NCBI GenBank assembly: GCA_028717505.1 | Contig: JAQUNQ010000006.1 | Coordinates: 1-19,260 of the forward strand | Direction of reading: 5' to 3' | Source: Candidatus Peribacteraceae bacterium | GTDB lineage: Bacteria > Patescibacteriota > Gracilibacteria > Peribacterales > Peribacteraceae | Length of the DNA: 19,260 nt | Shown here: positions 11,710-19,260 of the stretch, one piece after another | Numbering within the stretch: the stretch's first letter is position 1 | Layout of the letters: each line of letters begins with the position of its first letter | Made by a program: the position numbers and the translations under genes | The notes under the pieces: model-generated | What the model saw: the letters and a program-made list of their open reading frames with translations, nothing else | Databases searched by the model: none | What the model was told of the DNA's origin: nothing

Positions 11710-13830
11710 TCATTCCTTCGCCCTCTCGATGAGTTCCGGGGGGAAGCGTGTCATTCCTTCCGGCCGGAGCGTGTGCGCCCCCGCGATGAATTCCTTCCAG
11801 AGCGGCGCCACCACGTTCATCCCGTCGGCATCGGGCGTGAGCGGGAAGTAGTCCGCGTTCCCCGCCCAGATACCCAGTACGAATTCCGGCGAGTACCCGA
11901 CGGTCCACACGTCGCCCGGGAGCAGCGCGCACCGGCTCGTGAGGAGGTTGATACTGGCGCAGCGGTTGCTGGTGCCCGTCTTGATGGCAGTCTGGATGCC
12001 CGGCACGGTGAGGGCCGCGTTCCAGCCGGGGGTGGGCCGGATGGAGGTGTCGCTCAGGATGGAGGTGAGCCACCGCGCGTGGAGAGAGGGGATGGTCCGC
12101 ACGCCCGCGTTCCCGAGCTTGCGGTCGAGGGGCATACCGTCCACCGTGCGCACACTCTCGATGGCGGTGAGCGGACGAAAGATGCCGGCGTTGGCGAGCG
12201 TGAGGTATCCCTGCACCATCTCGAGGAGCGGCACTTCCGCCGCGCCGATGGCGAGCGGGTAGCCGAAGGAGAACTGCGGGTTCCCTGCACGGTTCTTCTG
12301 AAAGGTGAGGAGCGGCGTCACGACGCCGGCCTTGGCGGCTGTCTCCAGCACGGGCTCTTCGCCGCCGACCATGAGGAGCGTTCGGATGGCGGGGATGTTG
12401 CGCGAGGCCGCGAGGGCGTGGTGGATCGCCGTCCAGTTGCGGTAGCCTCCCTCATAGTTGCGCGGCTGATCCCGTCCCAGCATGAGGGGCGCATCCAGCA
12501 CGAACGTATTCGGATTCATGCCATGCGCGAAGGCCGTGGCGTAGACGAAGGGCTTGAAGCTGGAGCCGGGTTGGCGCGGGACGCGCGCCATGTCGATCAT
12601 GGCGCCGGATTCTGTGTCGGTGAAGCGCACGTTGCCGACGTACGCGAGGATGCGCCCCGTGGCGCGGTCCGCGGCGACGAGCGCGATATTGCGGGCGTGG
12701 TACTTGCTGCGGATTTCCTCCGCGTGACGGAGCACGATCTCCTCGGCCAGCTCCTGGAACTGCGGATCGAGCGTCGTCTGCACGATGCACCCTCCGGCCT
12801 TGGCATCGCACGGCCGGTCGACGGGTACCGACCCCTCACTCAATTGCTTCTGGACGAACAGGGCGAAGTACGGCAGGGAGAGGGCGGATCTCCGGCGCTC
12901 GAACTGCAGGGACCGGAGCTCCCGCAGTGCGGAGGAATGCTCTGCCACACTGATGAATCCATTCCGCTCCATAGCCTGCAACACGTGATCCGTCCGGCCT
13001 TCCAGATACACCACAGTCCCCTCAGGCCCCGGGAGGGAGATGCCGATGAGTCCGATGGCGATGTCGTCGGAGGAGATCTGCGCCGGAAAGCGGATAAGAC
13101 CTTTGCGGACGGCTGCGGCGACGGAGCGGGGGGCGGACGTGCGGAGGTGGATGCCATAGGGGCTGAAGTACGTGGGCCGCTGCAGCAGCGCCGCCAGGAC
13201 GACGGACTGTGCCAGCGTGAGGCGCTGGGCGCTCACCCCGAAGTAGGTCTGGCTGGCCTCCTCCGCGCCGTAGATGGTCCCGCCGAAGGCCATGTGATTG
13301 AGGTAGAGCCCGAGGATGCGGTCCCGCGAGGCGGTCTGCTCCAGCTGGCAGGCGAGCAGGATCTCCACGAACTTGCGGGCGAAACTCTTGTCGCTGCGGT
13401 CGAGGAAGAGATTCCCCACGAGTTGCTGAGTGATGGTGGAGGCCCCCTGTGATTTGAACGCGGCGGTATTGGCCTTGGCCGCACGGGCGATGGCGCGCAG
13501 GTCGATGCAGCTCCGGGTGGCGAAACGCTCATCCTCAATGGCGATGACCGCGTTCTTGAGCGTCGCGGGAAAGTAGTCATCCGCGAGCTCCAGCCGGTCC
13601 TTCTCCAGGAAGATCCGCCGGATTTCCCTGCCCTCGTTATCCGTGAGGATCACCGACTGGGGGAGCAGGATGCTGTCCGCTCCGATGCGCGAGAGCCCAT
13701 TCCACACACCATAGAGCTGCAGGAGAAAGATGACGCAGAGGAGGAGGAAGTTGACCAGCAGGCTGTGGCGGACGACGTGCCGGGTCCTGCTCTTCTGTGC
13801 TGCCTGCGGGGAGGGGGCTCGGGAAGCCAT
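11710..13830 (-). CDS. Class A penicillin-binding protein (GT51 transglycosylase and transpeptidase)
   Basis: The 706-residue protein has a basic cytosolic tail, one TM anchor (about 24-45), a GT51 domain (about 70-240) and a transpeptidase domain (about 340-690). GT51 motifs: AIEDERF with catalytic Glu99, GASTITQQLVGN (129-140), RKFVEILLACQLE and ILGLYLNHMAFG. Transpeptidase motifs: SSFK with nucleophile Ser423 and Lys426, SRN (476-478) and KTGTSN (617-622). It polymerises lipid II glycan and crosslinks the peptides on the outer face of the membrane. One oddity: the usual E-D-x-x-F-x-x-H-x-G has Arg106 and Cys108 in place of His and Gly. No C-terminal extra domain is present. It is transcribed divergently from the marR operon across a 216-bp gap. 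Confidence 0.95.
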   Translation of the reverse strand: MASRAPSPQAAQKSRTRHVVRHSLLVNFLLLCVIFLLQLYGVWNGLSRIGADSILLPQSVILTDNEGREIRRIFLEKDRLELADDYFPATLKNAVIAIEDERFATRSCIDLRAIARAAKANTAAFKSQGASTITQQLVGNLFLDRSDKSFARKFVEILLACQLEQTASRDRILGLYLNHMAFGGTIYGAEEASQTYFGVSAQRLTLAQSVVLAALLQRPTYFSPYGIHLRTSAPRSVAAAVRKGLIRFPAQISSDDIAIGLIGISLPGPEGTVVYLEGRTDHVLQAMERNGFISVAEHSSALRELRSLQFERRRSALSLPYFALFVQKQLSEGSVPVDRPCDAKAGGCIVQTTLDPQFQELAEEIVLRHAEEIRSKYHARNIALVAADRATGRILAYVGNVRFTDTESGAMIDMARVPRQPGSSFKPFVYATAFAHGMNPNTFVLDAPLMLGRDQPRNYEGGYRNWTAIHHALAASRNIPAIRTLLMVGGEEPVLETAAKAGVVTPLLTFQKNRAGNPQFSFGYPLAIGAAEVPLLEMVQGYLTLANAGIFRPLTAIESVRTVDGMPLDRKLGNAGVRTIPSLHARWLTSILSDTSIRPTPGWNAALTVPGIQTAIKTGTSNRCASINLLTSRCALLPGDVWTVGYSPEFVLGIWAGNADYFPLTPDADGMNVVAPLWKEFIAGAHTLRPEGMTRFPPELIERAKE

Positions 13831-13988
13831 GGAAGCAGGCCATGCTATACCCGTTCCGCGGCTTCATCGAGCAGAAAAGTGCCGATGAGCCTTCCTGCCG
13901 GACAGCAGGGCGTGCCGCGTATTTGTCGTTCTTTTGTAAGAGAGAAATCCCCACCGGTTACTTGAGGAGTTTTTTTCTCCCCGGAGCA

Positions 13989-14016
13989 TTGACAGCCGTG
14001 CGCGGCTGAATATACT
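13989..14016 (+). promoter_or_regulatory. sigma70-type promoter of the marR efflux operon
   Basis: A perfect TTGACA (13989-13994) is separated by 16 bp from TATACT (14011-14016). This is the best promoter in the window. Transcription would start about 14023, giving a leader of about 24 nt before ATG 14047. Confidence 0.8.
13993..14008 (+). promoter_or_regulatory. Candidate MarR operator inside the promoter spacer
   Basis: CAGCCG-TGCG-CGGCTG is a perfect 6-bp inverted repeat filling the gap between the -35 and -10 boxes. A dimeric repressor bound here would block RNA polymerase, matching the autorepression common in MarR-led efflux operons. Confidence 0.5.
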
Positions 14017-14046
14017 TAGCTACCCTAATTATTCCATATTCTATCT

Positions 14047-14496
14047 ATGGAAAAAGATAATGTCATTACGGAGCTCATTGCCCTCATCCACGATGTCGGC
14101 CGGTCCATGCGGCAGGGATTCCTGCGCAGGAAGAGCACCTGTGGCGCGAATATCCTGCAGTGGCATGCCCTTTCGCTCCTTGTGGAACATTCGGGGATGA
14201 CGATGAAGGAGTTCGCCGATGCGATGTTCATTACTCCTCCCTCGGCCACGACGTTCGCCGATCGTCTCACCAAGCTGAGGTGGACCGAGCGGCGCGTGGA
14301 CCCGAAGAACCGCAAGCTCGTCCATCTGTTCGTCACCCCCGCGGGCCGGCGCATCTTCGAGCGGGAGCGTGCGAAGATGAGTACGGTTGTCCGCCAGAGT
14401 CTCCGGCATTGCCCCCTCGCGGATCAACGCCATCTTCTGCGCATCCTCAAGCGCTTTCACGAAAATCTCCACGTCTCGCTCACGCAGCAATCCTGA
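14047..14496 (+). CDS. MarR-family transcriptional regulator
   Basis: The 149-residue protein has the MarR layout: N-terminal dimerisation helix (1-25), a winged helix domain with MTMKEFADAMFITPPSATTFADRLTKLRWTERR (about 51-82), the wing DPKNRKLVHLFVTPAGRR with the conserved Asp-Arg region, and a C-terminal dimerisation helix. MarR proteins are dimeric repressors released by small ligands. As first gene of an operon with two adaptors and a DHA2 transporter, it very probably controls this efflux unit and itself through the palindrome in its promoter. The ligand is unknown. The next gene starts 20 bp after the stop. Confidence 0.95.
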   Translation: MEKDNVITELIALIHDVGRSMRQGFLRRKSTCGANILQWHALSLLVEHSGMTMKEFADAMFITPPSATTFADRLTKLRWTERRVDPKNRKLVHLFVTPAGRRIFERERAKMSTVVRQSLRHCPLADQRHLLRILKRFHENLHVSLTQQS

Positions 14497-14516
14497 TCGC
14501 TTTCTCCCTTCTTCCC

Positions 14517-16271
14517 ATGCAGTCTTTCCTCCTCCTTTGGCAGCGCTTCACCAGCCGTCGCACGGCTCTCCTCGCCGGCAGCGCCCTCTTGGTGCTGCTC
14601 CTCTGCAGCGTCACCTTCTCCGTCTATTCGAGCCGCGAGGTCTACGACACGGCCCCCGTCACGCGTGGGGAAGTGATGCAGAAGATCGAGGCGGTGGGCA
14701 CGGTGATTTCCGAGCAGGATCTGGAACTGCAATTCCGCAGCCCCGGCATCGTCTCGGAGGTGCTCGTCCAGGAGGGGGATCTCGTGCAGGCGGGGCAGCG
14801 CCTCGCCACGCTCCGCGCCGGCGATGTGGCAGCGAGCGTCACCGCCGCGTCCGCGCGCATGCAGGAGGCCGAAGCGGCACTCCGTGCTCTGCAGGAAGGG
14901 ACGCGTCCCGAGGAGATCACCATCGCGGAGGCGCAGCTGGACAGCAAGCGCATGAATCTGGAGTCCGCCAAAACGACCTTGAGTACCGCAGAAGCGAGCC
15001 TCGTCGCTTCCCAGGCGAAGCTCGAAGCGCTGCAGCAGGAAGCCAACACGGCGCTCTCCGGCCAGATCGCCATGGCGGGGACGGTCGCCACGCAGAAGCT
15101 CACGACCGCCGAGCAGTCACTCGGTGCCATCGATGAGGTGTTCGGTAACTACGATATCGCGGATCTCGTGGTCCAGCTCGGTGCGGCCGCCTCCAATGTG
15201 CTCGATGCACAGGTTGCGCGGGCCGAAGCGGCGATTCAGACGGCCAAGGGGAAGCCGGCCCCCGCCGATTACCGGGCGACGCTGGAGTTCATGGACGAGG
15301 CGCATGTGGCCATTCAATTGAGCGTTGACAGCCTGACGGGTGCCTACGATTTCCTCGGGACGCTCCCGGAGACCCGCGAATTTTCACGGGAGGACCGCGA
15401 CGCGTACAAGAGCACCATTGCGGCGAAGCGCAGCAGCGCGCAGACGGCCCTCACGGAACTCGATACGTGGGTGAAGGGCCTGAAGGACGCAGCTGCCACC
15501 TATGAGACGCGCATTGCCACGGAGGAGAGCATCCTCGTTGCCGCCAAGCGGGCGCGGGAGAAGGCGGATGTCGATATCCGCACGCTCGAGATTGCCATCC
15601 GGATCGACGAGGCGAACCTCGCGCTTAAGCGGGCCGGCGCCCGCCAGACCGATCTCGACGCGGCAGCCGCGCGTCTGCGTGCGGCGCGCGCCGATCTGGC
15701 TCGCGTCAGCGCGAGTTACGGGGATACGCAGATCACCGCGCCCATTGCGGGGCGCATCACCAAGGTGAGCATCAAGGCTGGGGAGATGGCCCCGCTCGGT
15801 TCGGCGCTCACCATGATGGGGGAGAGCCCCTACCGCATCGAGGCTTTCCTGTCGGAGGCGGACATCACGAAGGTGCAGTACACGCAATCGGGTTCCATCG
15901 AGCTCGACGCGTTCCCCGGCAAGACGTTCAAGCTCGTCGTGGGGAGCATCGACGAGGCTCCGACGGTGGTTAATGGCGGGGAGAAGTACCGCATCAAGCT
16001 CGACTTCCTCTATCCGCATACGGATCTGAAGATCGGCATGAGCGGGGACCTGACCATCGTCACCGGCGAACGCAGGGATGCCCTGCTCATTCCCTTTCAG
16101 GCTCTCCTGCAGGACGCGGACGGCGCGACGACCGTGCGCATGCTGAATGCCGACGGTCATGCCGTCGAAATCCCCGTGACCACGGGTATCCGTGACGTCT
16201 CCTCCGCATCCATCGAGATTCTCTCCGGTCTGCAGGAGGGGGACACGGTCATCCTTCCTTCCCTTCAGTGA
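14517..16271 (+). CDS. HlyD/MacA-type membrane fusion (adaptor) protein, long coiled coil
   Basis: From ATG 14517 the protein has 584 residues. A TM anchor lies at about 17-36. The first lipoyl half (VMQKIEAVGTVISEQDLELQFRSPG... QEGDLVQAGQRL) is at about 53-98, the second (ITAPIAGRITKVSIKAGEM...) from residue 406. The 300 residues between are Ala-, Glu- and Arg-rich helices forming a long coiled-coil hairpin, with a less regular segment in the middle (DEVFGNYDIADLV). A beta-barrel domain follows, and the C-terminus has IPFQALLQ and GLQEGDTVILP, typical of MacA/AcrA-type proteins. It should bridge the transporter to the outside. No ABC ATPase or TolC-like gene is near. Longer upstream starts would run into marR and are rejected. 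The leader is a pure pyrimidine tract. Confidence 0.9.
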   Translation: MQSFLLLWQRFTSRRTALLAGSALLVLLLCSVTFSVYSSREVYDTAPVTRGEVMQKIEAVGTVISEQDLELQFRSPGIVSEVLVQEGDLVQAGQRLATLRAGDVAASVTAASARMQEAEAALRALQEGTRPEEITIAEAQLDSKRMNLESAKTTLSTAEASLVASQAKLEALQQEANTALSGQIAMAGTVATQKLTTAEQSLGAIDEVFGNYDIADLVVQLGAAASNVLDAQVARAEAAIQTAKGKPAPADYRATLEFMDEAHVAIQLSVDSLTGAYDFLGTLPETREFSREDRDAYKSTIAAKRSSAQTALTELDTWVKGLKDAAATYETRIATEESILVAAKRAREKADVDIRTLEIAIRIDEANLALKRAGARQTDLDAAAARLRAARADLARVSASYGDTQITAPIAGRITKVSIKAGEMAPLGSALTMMGESPYRIEAFLSEADITKVQYTQSGSIELDAFPGKTFKLVVGSIDEAPTVVNGGEKYRIKLDFLYPHTDLKIGMSGDLTIVTGERRDALLIPFQALLQDADGATTVRMLNADGHAVEIPVTTGIRDVSSASIEILSGLQEGDTVILPSLQ

Positions 16272-16285
16272 TTCCTCACTCTTCC

Positions 16286-16954
16286 ATGCATCCTTCCACT
16301 CCCGCCTCCTCCGGCCATCCTCTGAAGCAGGCTCTCCGCGATCCTGCCAAACGCAAGACAGTCATCCTCTGGGGCACCGTTATCTTCACTCTCCTCTGCG
16401 TGATCGGCGGACTCCTGTACTGGAATGAGGCGCGGAAGTACGTGTACACCGACAAAGCGGAAATCTTCGCTCCGATCATCCGCCTCGCCCCGCAGGTCGG
16501 CGGCGAGCTCAAGCGGGTCACGGTGCAGGTGGGGGAGGCAGTGGATGCCTTCCAGGCAGTCGCCCGCGTCGGGGACGAGATCATCGCGACGCAGGTGCCC
16601 GGCATCATCACGGGTGTCCAGCGCGACATCGGTGCCACGTACCGCTCGGGGCAGGAGGTGGTGGCGATGGTTGAACCGAAGGAGCTGCGCGTTGCCGCGC
16701 GCATCGAGGAAGACAAGGGTCTCAAGGACGTGCGCGTCGGACAGCGGGCCGTCTTCACGGTGGATGCCTTCGGTTCCGAGCAGTTTGAGGGCATCGTGGA
16801 GAGCATCTCTCCCACCAAGCGCGAGGGGGATGTCGTCTTCAATATTTCCGACAAGCGGGAAATGCAGGAGTTTGAGGTGAAGATCCGCTACGACCTCCGG
16901 AAGTATCCGCGGTTCCAGAACGGCATGTCGGCGCGCGTCTGGATCGAGAAATGA
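16286..16954 (+). CDS. Short EmrA/HlyD-like adaptor without coiled-coil hairpin
   Basis: From ATG 16286 the protein has 222 residues; GTG 16268, overlapping the previous stop as GTGA, is an alternative adding six residues. A basic tail and one TM (about 26-46) are followed by YVYTDKAEIFAPIIRLAPQVGGELKRV, the N-terminal EmrA/HlyD-like strand with VQVGEAVDAFQAVARVGD. Then PGIITGVQRDIGATYRSGQEV (second half of the lipoyl fold) follows directly, so the usual helical hairpin is absent. A beta-barrel domain (VRVGQRAVFTVDAFGSEQFEGIVESISP) ends the protein. It lies between a long adaptor and the EmrB-like transporter and so probably contacts the transporter. A second adaptor in the same operon is unusual. 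Confidence 0.87.
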   Translation: MHPSTPASSGHPLKQALRDPAKRKTVILWGTVIFTLLCVIGGLLYWNEARKYVYTDKAEIFAPIIRLAPQVGGELKRVTVQVGEAVDAFQAVARVGDEIIATQVPGIITGVQRDIGATYRSGQEVVAMVEPKELRVAARIEEDKGLKDVRVGQRAVFTVDAFGSEQFEGIVESISPTKREGDVVFNISDKREMQEFEVKIRYDLRKYPRFQNGMSARVWIEK

Positions 16955-16970
16955 ACACTCCGTTCACCCC

Positions 16971-18461
16971 ATGGTCACTGCAAAGACGGATAGCAACGGC
17001 GTCCATCGGGGGCTGATTCTCCTCACGGTCATCGTCGGCACCTTCCTCGGGAGGCTGGATCAGACCATCGTGAATCTGGCGCTGCCCGACATCATCGACG
17101 ACTTCGGCATCACCGTCTCCTCCGCCGGCTGGATCGCGACCGCCTACATCCTCGCCAACGCCGTCTTCGTGCCGGTCTGGGGCAAGCTGGGAGACATGAT
17201 CGGCCGCAAGCGCGTGTACATCATCGGTTTCCTCGTCTTCATCATCGGGTCCATCCTGGCGGGCTTCGCCTGGAACTTAAGCTCAATGATCGTCTTCCGC
17301 ATCATCCAGGCCATCGCGGGTTCCGCGGATTATCCGACTGCCATGGCCATTCTCGCTGTCACCTACAAGGACGAGAAGGAGCGCGCGCAGGCACTGGGCA
17401 TCTGGTCGGCCTCCTTCGCCGCGGCGGTGGTCTTCGGGCCACTCATCGGCGGACCACTCATTGATAACTTCAGCTGGCGGGCGATCTTCCTCATCAATCT
17501 GCCCATCGGTGTCATCGGTCTCCTCATGGCGCTCGCATTCATCCGCGAATCCGTTTCGGAGAAAGTGTCGAAGGCATTCGACCTCTCGGGGGCGCTCGTC
17601 CTCGGCATCGGCCTCTCCGCGCTCGTCCTCGTGCTGGAGAAGGGGCTGGAGTGGGAGTGGCTCTCGATGAAGAGCATCGCCTGCTACGTCGTGGTTGCGC
17701 TCAGCTTCCTCCTCTTCGTGCGCATCGAGAGGCGCCACATCGAACCAATCGTGGATCTAAAATTCTTCCGCAAGAGGCTCTTCAACCAGGTGCTCCTCGA
17801 CAACTTCATCGTCTTCATGGGCATGATGGGATCGGTGTTCCTGGTGCCGGTCTTCGCGCAGACGTTCCTCGGCTACGACGCCACGCAGACGGGGCTCCTC
17901 TTCATGCCCATGGCTGTGGCGATGATGGCCTCCGCGGCGATCGGCGGACGCCTGAGCGATGTGCAGCCCCGCTACGTCATCGCGGCGAGCACGCTCGTCG
18001 CGGCTATTGGTCTGTATTCCTTCGTCGGTTTGGACGCGCGCTCCGGCCCGTTGGACATCATCATCCCGATTTGCATCATGGCAGCCGGCATGGGACTCGG
18101 CATGTCCCAGCGCACCAATATCATCGCCTCGATCGTGCCCACACACGAAGTGGGCATTGCCTCCTCCATCCTCGCGCTCATCCGCAATATCGCGGGGGCC
18201 TTCGGTATCGCCATCTTCAGTACCATCCTGAACAACTCCATCGAGAGCCACGCCTTCACGCTCAGCCGCATGAGCACCTTTGGCGGGACGGATGCGTCGC
18301 AGTATGCGCAGTTCGTTTCACTCCTCATGCTCAGAGCGCAGATCGACGGTTATCACACGGTCTTCCTCGTCTCCGCCAGCGTCGTGCTGATGGGGGCCTG
18401 CCTGGCGTTGTTCATCGGCCACGTGAATATCCGAAGGGGCGTGAAGGTGCACGTGGAGTGA
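16971..18461 (+). CDS. DHA2-family (EmrB/QacA-like) drug:H+ antiporter, 14 TM
   Basis: The 496-residue protein has the DHA2 features: motif D1 LDQTIVNLALP (29-39), motif A GKLGDMIGRKR (71-81), motif C GPLIGGPL (156-163), and hydrophobic segments sufficient for 14 TM helices, with further conserved stretches LLFMPMAVAMMASAAIGGRL and GMGLGMSQRTNIIASIVP. The family exports hydrophobic drugs or metabolites in exchange for protons. It starts 16 bp after the short adaptor, as emrB follows emrA, and is the last gene of the marR operon. The C-terminus ends shortly after TM14 (RRGVKVHVE). The substrate cannot be inferred. The start has a pyrimidine-rich leader and no Shine-Dalgarno. The following gene converges with a 12-bp gap. 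Confidence 0.96.
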   Translation: MVTAKTDSNGVHRGLILLTVIVGTFLGRLDQTIVNLALPDIIDDFGITVSSAGWIATAYILANAVFVPVWGKLGDMIGRKRVYIIGFLVFIIGSILAGFAWNLSSMIVFRIIQAIAGSADYPTAMAILAVTYKDEKERAQALGIWSASFAAAVVFGPLIGGPLIDNFSWRAIFLINLPIGVIGLLMALAFIRESVSEKVSKAFDLSGALVLGIGLSALVLVLEKGLEWEWLSMKSIACYVVVALSFLLFVRIERRHIEPIVDLKFFRKRLFNQVLLDNFIVFMGMMGSVFLVPVFAQTFLGYDATQTGLLFMPMAVAMMASAAIGGRLSDVQPRYVIAASTLVAAIGLYSFVGLDARSGPLDIIIPICIMAAGMGLGMSQRTNIIASIVPTHEVGIASSILALIRNIAGAFGIAIFSTILNNSIESHAFTLSRMSTFGGTDASQYAQFVSLLMLRAQIDGYHTVFLVSASVVLMGACLALFIGHVNIRRGVKVHVE

Positions 18462-18473
18462 GGAGGCAGCGGC

Positions 18474-19260
18474 TCAGTCGGAGGCGAATTGTTGCAAGTA
18501 GCGCTCCTGTCCTTCCGGAGAGGCGTTTGCCATGTCCGATTTCTTGAGCAGGCAATTCCCGAGGACGAGGTAGTCCATCTGCGTGTGAAGGAAGCAGTTG
18601 ATCGCATCCGCGGGGGATTCCACGATGGGCTCGCCACGCACGTTGAAGGAGGTATTGATGATCACGGGGCAGCCGGTCCGTCGCTCGAAGGCCTTGAGGA
18701 GATCGTAGTAGCGCGGATTCTGGTCGCGACGGATGGTCTGGATGCGTGCGGAGCCGTCCACGTGCGTCACGGCGGGGATCTCGGATCTCCGATGCGGCAG
18801 GACATCGGCGACGAGCAGCATGAAGGGACTCTCGACATCGAAATCAAAATAATCGCTCACGCGTTCGGCGGGCACCGTCGGAGCGAAGGGGCGGAAGGAC
18901 TCGCGGAACTTGATCTTCAGATTCACCTTGCGCCAGTTCTCGGGATTCCGGGCGTCGGCGAGGATGCTCCTGTTCCCGAGCGCCCGTGGACCGAATTCCA
19001 TGCGTCCCTGGAACCAGCCGACGACGTTCTCCCCTGTGAGGAGGCCCGCGGTGGTCTCGAGGAGGTCCGTATCCGTCAATTTTTCGAAGGGAAGTCCGTG
19101 TTTCCGGAGCACGGCCTCGATCTCCTCCCCCGCATAGTCCGTGCCGAGGAAGGCATGGTCCATCTTCGGCATGCGTCCGCCCCCGAAGCGCCGGTGCCAG
19201 ACGGTGAGCGCGGCGCCGATCGCTCCGCCGGCATCCCCCGCTGCCGGTTGGATGAAGATG
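18474..19260 (-). CDS. NodU/CmcH-family carbamoyltransferase, C-terminal part (partial)
   Basis: The minus-strand frame is open from the window edge to TGA at 18474, giving about 262 residues of the C-terminal half. QPAAGDAGGAIGAAL is the end of the Kae1-like N-terminal domain. The C-terminal domain shows VGWFQGRMEFGPRALGNRSI, FRPFAPTV, then TGCPVIINTSFNVRGEPIV and DYLVLGN. These are signature stretches of the NodU/CmcH/TobZ family, which uses carbamoyl phosphate and ATP to carbamoylate hydroxyl groups of sugars or antibiotics. In this setting a surface polysaccharide is the more likely acceptor, but this is inference. The ATG at 19172 is internal and not the true start. The N-terminus lies outside the window. 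Confidence 0.95.
   Translation of the reverse strand, partial: IFIQPAAGDAGGAIGAALTVWHRRFGGGRMPKMDHAFLGTDYAGEEIEAVLRKHGLPFEKLTDTDLLETTAGLLTGENVVGWFQGRMEFGPRALGNRSILADARNPENWRKVNLKIKFRESFRPFAPTVPAERVSDYFDFDVESPFMLLVADVLPHRRSEIPAVTHVDGSARIQTIRRDQNPRYYDLLKAFERRTGCPVIINTSFNVRGEPIVESPADAINCFLHTQMDYLVLGNCLLKKSDMANASPEGQERYLQQFASD

Noticed and set aside
11557..13452. Long open frame on the plus strand opposite the PBP (about 631 codons)
   Set aside because: It is antisense to a PBP gene with all motifs, and its product lacks any domain and is biased in composition.

Overview
The window is a GC-rich bacterial chromosome segment with compact, mostly intact single-copy genes, interrupted by one clearly AT-rich island. 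The style of the genes is compatible with a Patescibacteria/CPR-type bacterium, possibly the Peregrinibacteria/Peribacteria group: short two-component and HtrA modules, a class A PBP without outer-membrane genes, a large secreted beta-propeller of unknown function, almost no Shine-Dalgarno sequences, and dispersed ACCCTGAGC-type palindromes. That assignment is an inference; no rRNA or ribosomal protein is present. TGA is used as a normal stop (for example in the histidine kinase, htrA, marR and the MFS gene).

Layout. 1-1480 (+): the end of an OmpR-type response regulator overlapping its sensor histidine kinase. 1481-1721: an intergenic region with hairpin repeats. 1722-2975 (+): membrane-anchored HtrA protease. 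3067-3220: a tRNA-Gln(CUG) gene preceded by a duplicated piece of its own 5' half. 3221-5100: an AT-rich island downstream of the tRNA, in which two exact 71-bp repeats, each ending with the last 20 nt of the tRNA, bound a cassette carrying one orphan gene; a second orphan gene (two-TM membrane protein) follows. 5141-5479 (-): a decayed gene. 5494-7560 (-): secreted seven-repeat beta-propeller protein. 7686-9363 (+): a PlsC-like acyltransferase and an RBBP9/YdeN-like hydrolase. 9434-11630 (-): a DUF2178-like membrane protein, a small XRE regulator, proA, and a truncated second XRE copy abutting proA. 11710-13830 (-): bifunctional class A penicillin-binding protein. 14047-18461 (+): an operon of MarR regulator, long HlyD/MacA-like adaptor, short EmrA-like adaptor and 14-TM DHA2 drug transporter. 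18474-19260 (-): the C-terminal part of a NodU/CmcH-family carbamoyltransferase.

Functional reading. The two-component pair and HtrA suggest envelope sensing and quality control. The PBP, acyltransferase and carbamoyltransferase act on cell wall, lipid and surface polymer. The marR operon is an efflux unit with a clear sigma70 promoter whose spacer is a perfect inverted repeat, the expected place for autorepression. The most unusual part is the tRNA-Gln locus: repeated tRNA-end attachment-like sites, AT-rich orphan cargo and no recognisable recombinase in the window, which looks like a small tRNA-targeting cassette array mobilised in trans or by a lost integrase.
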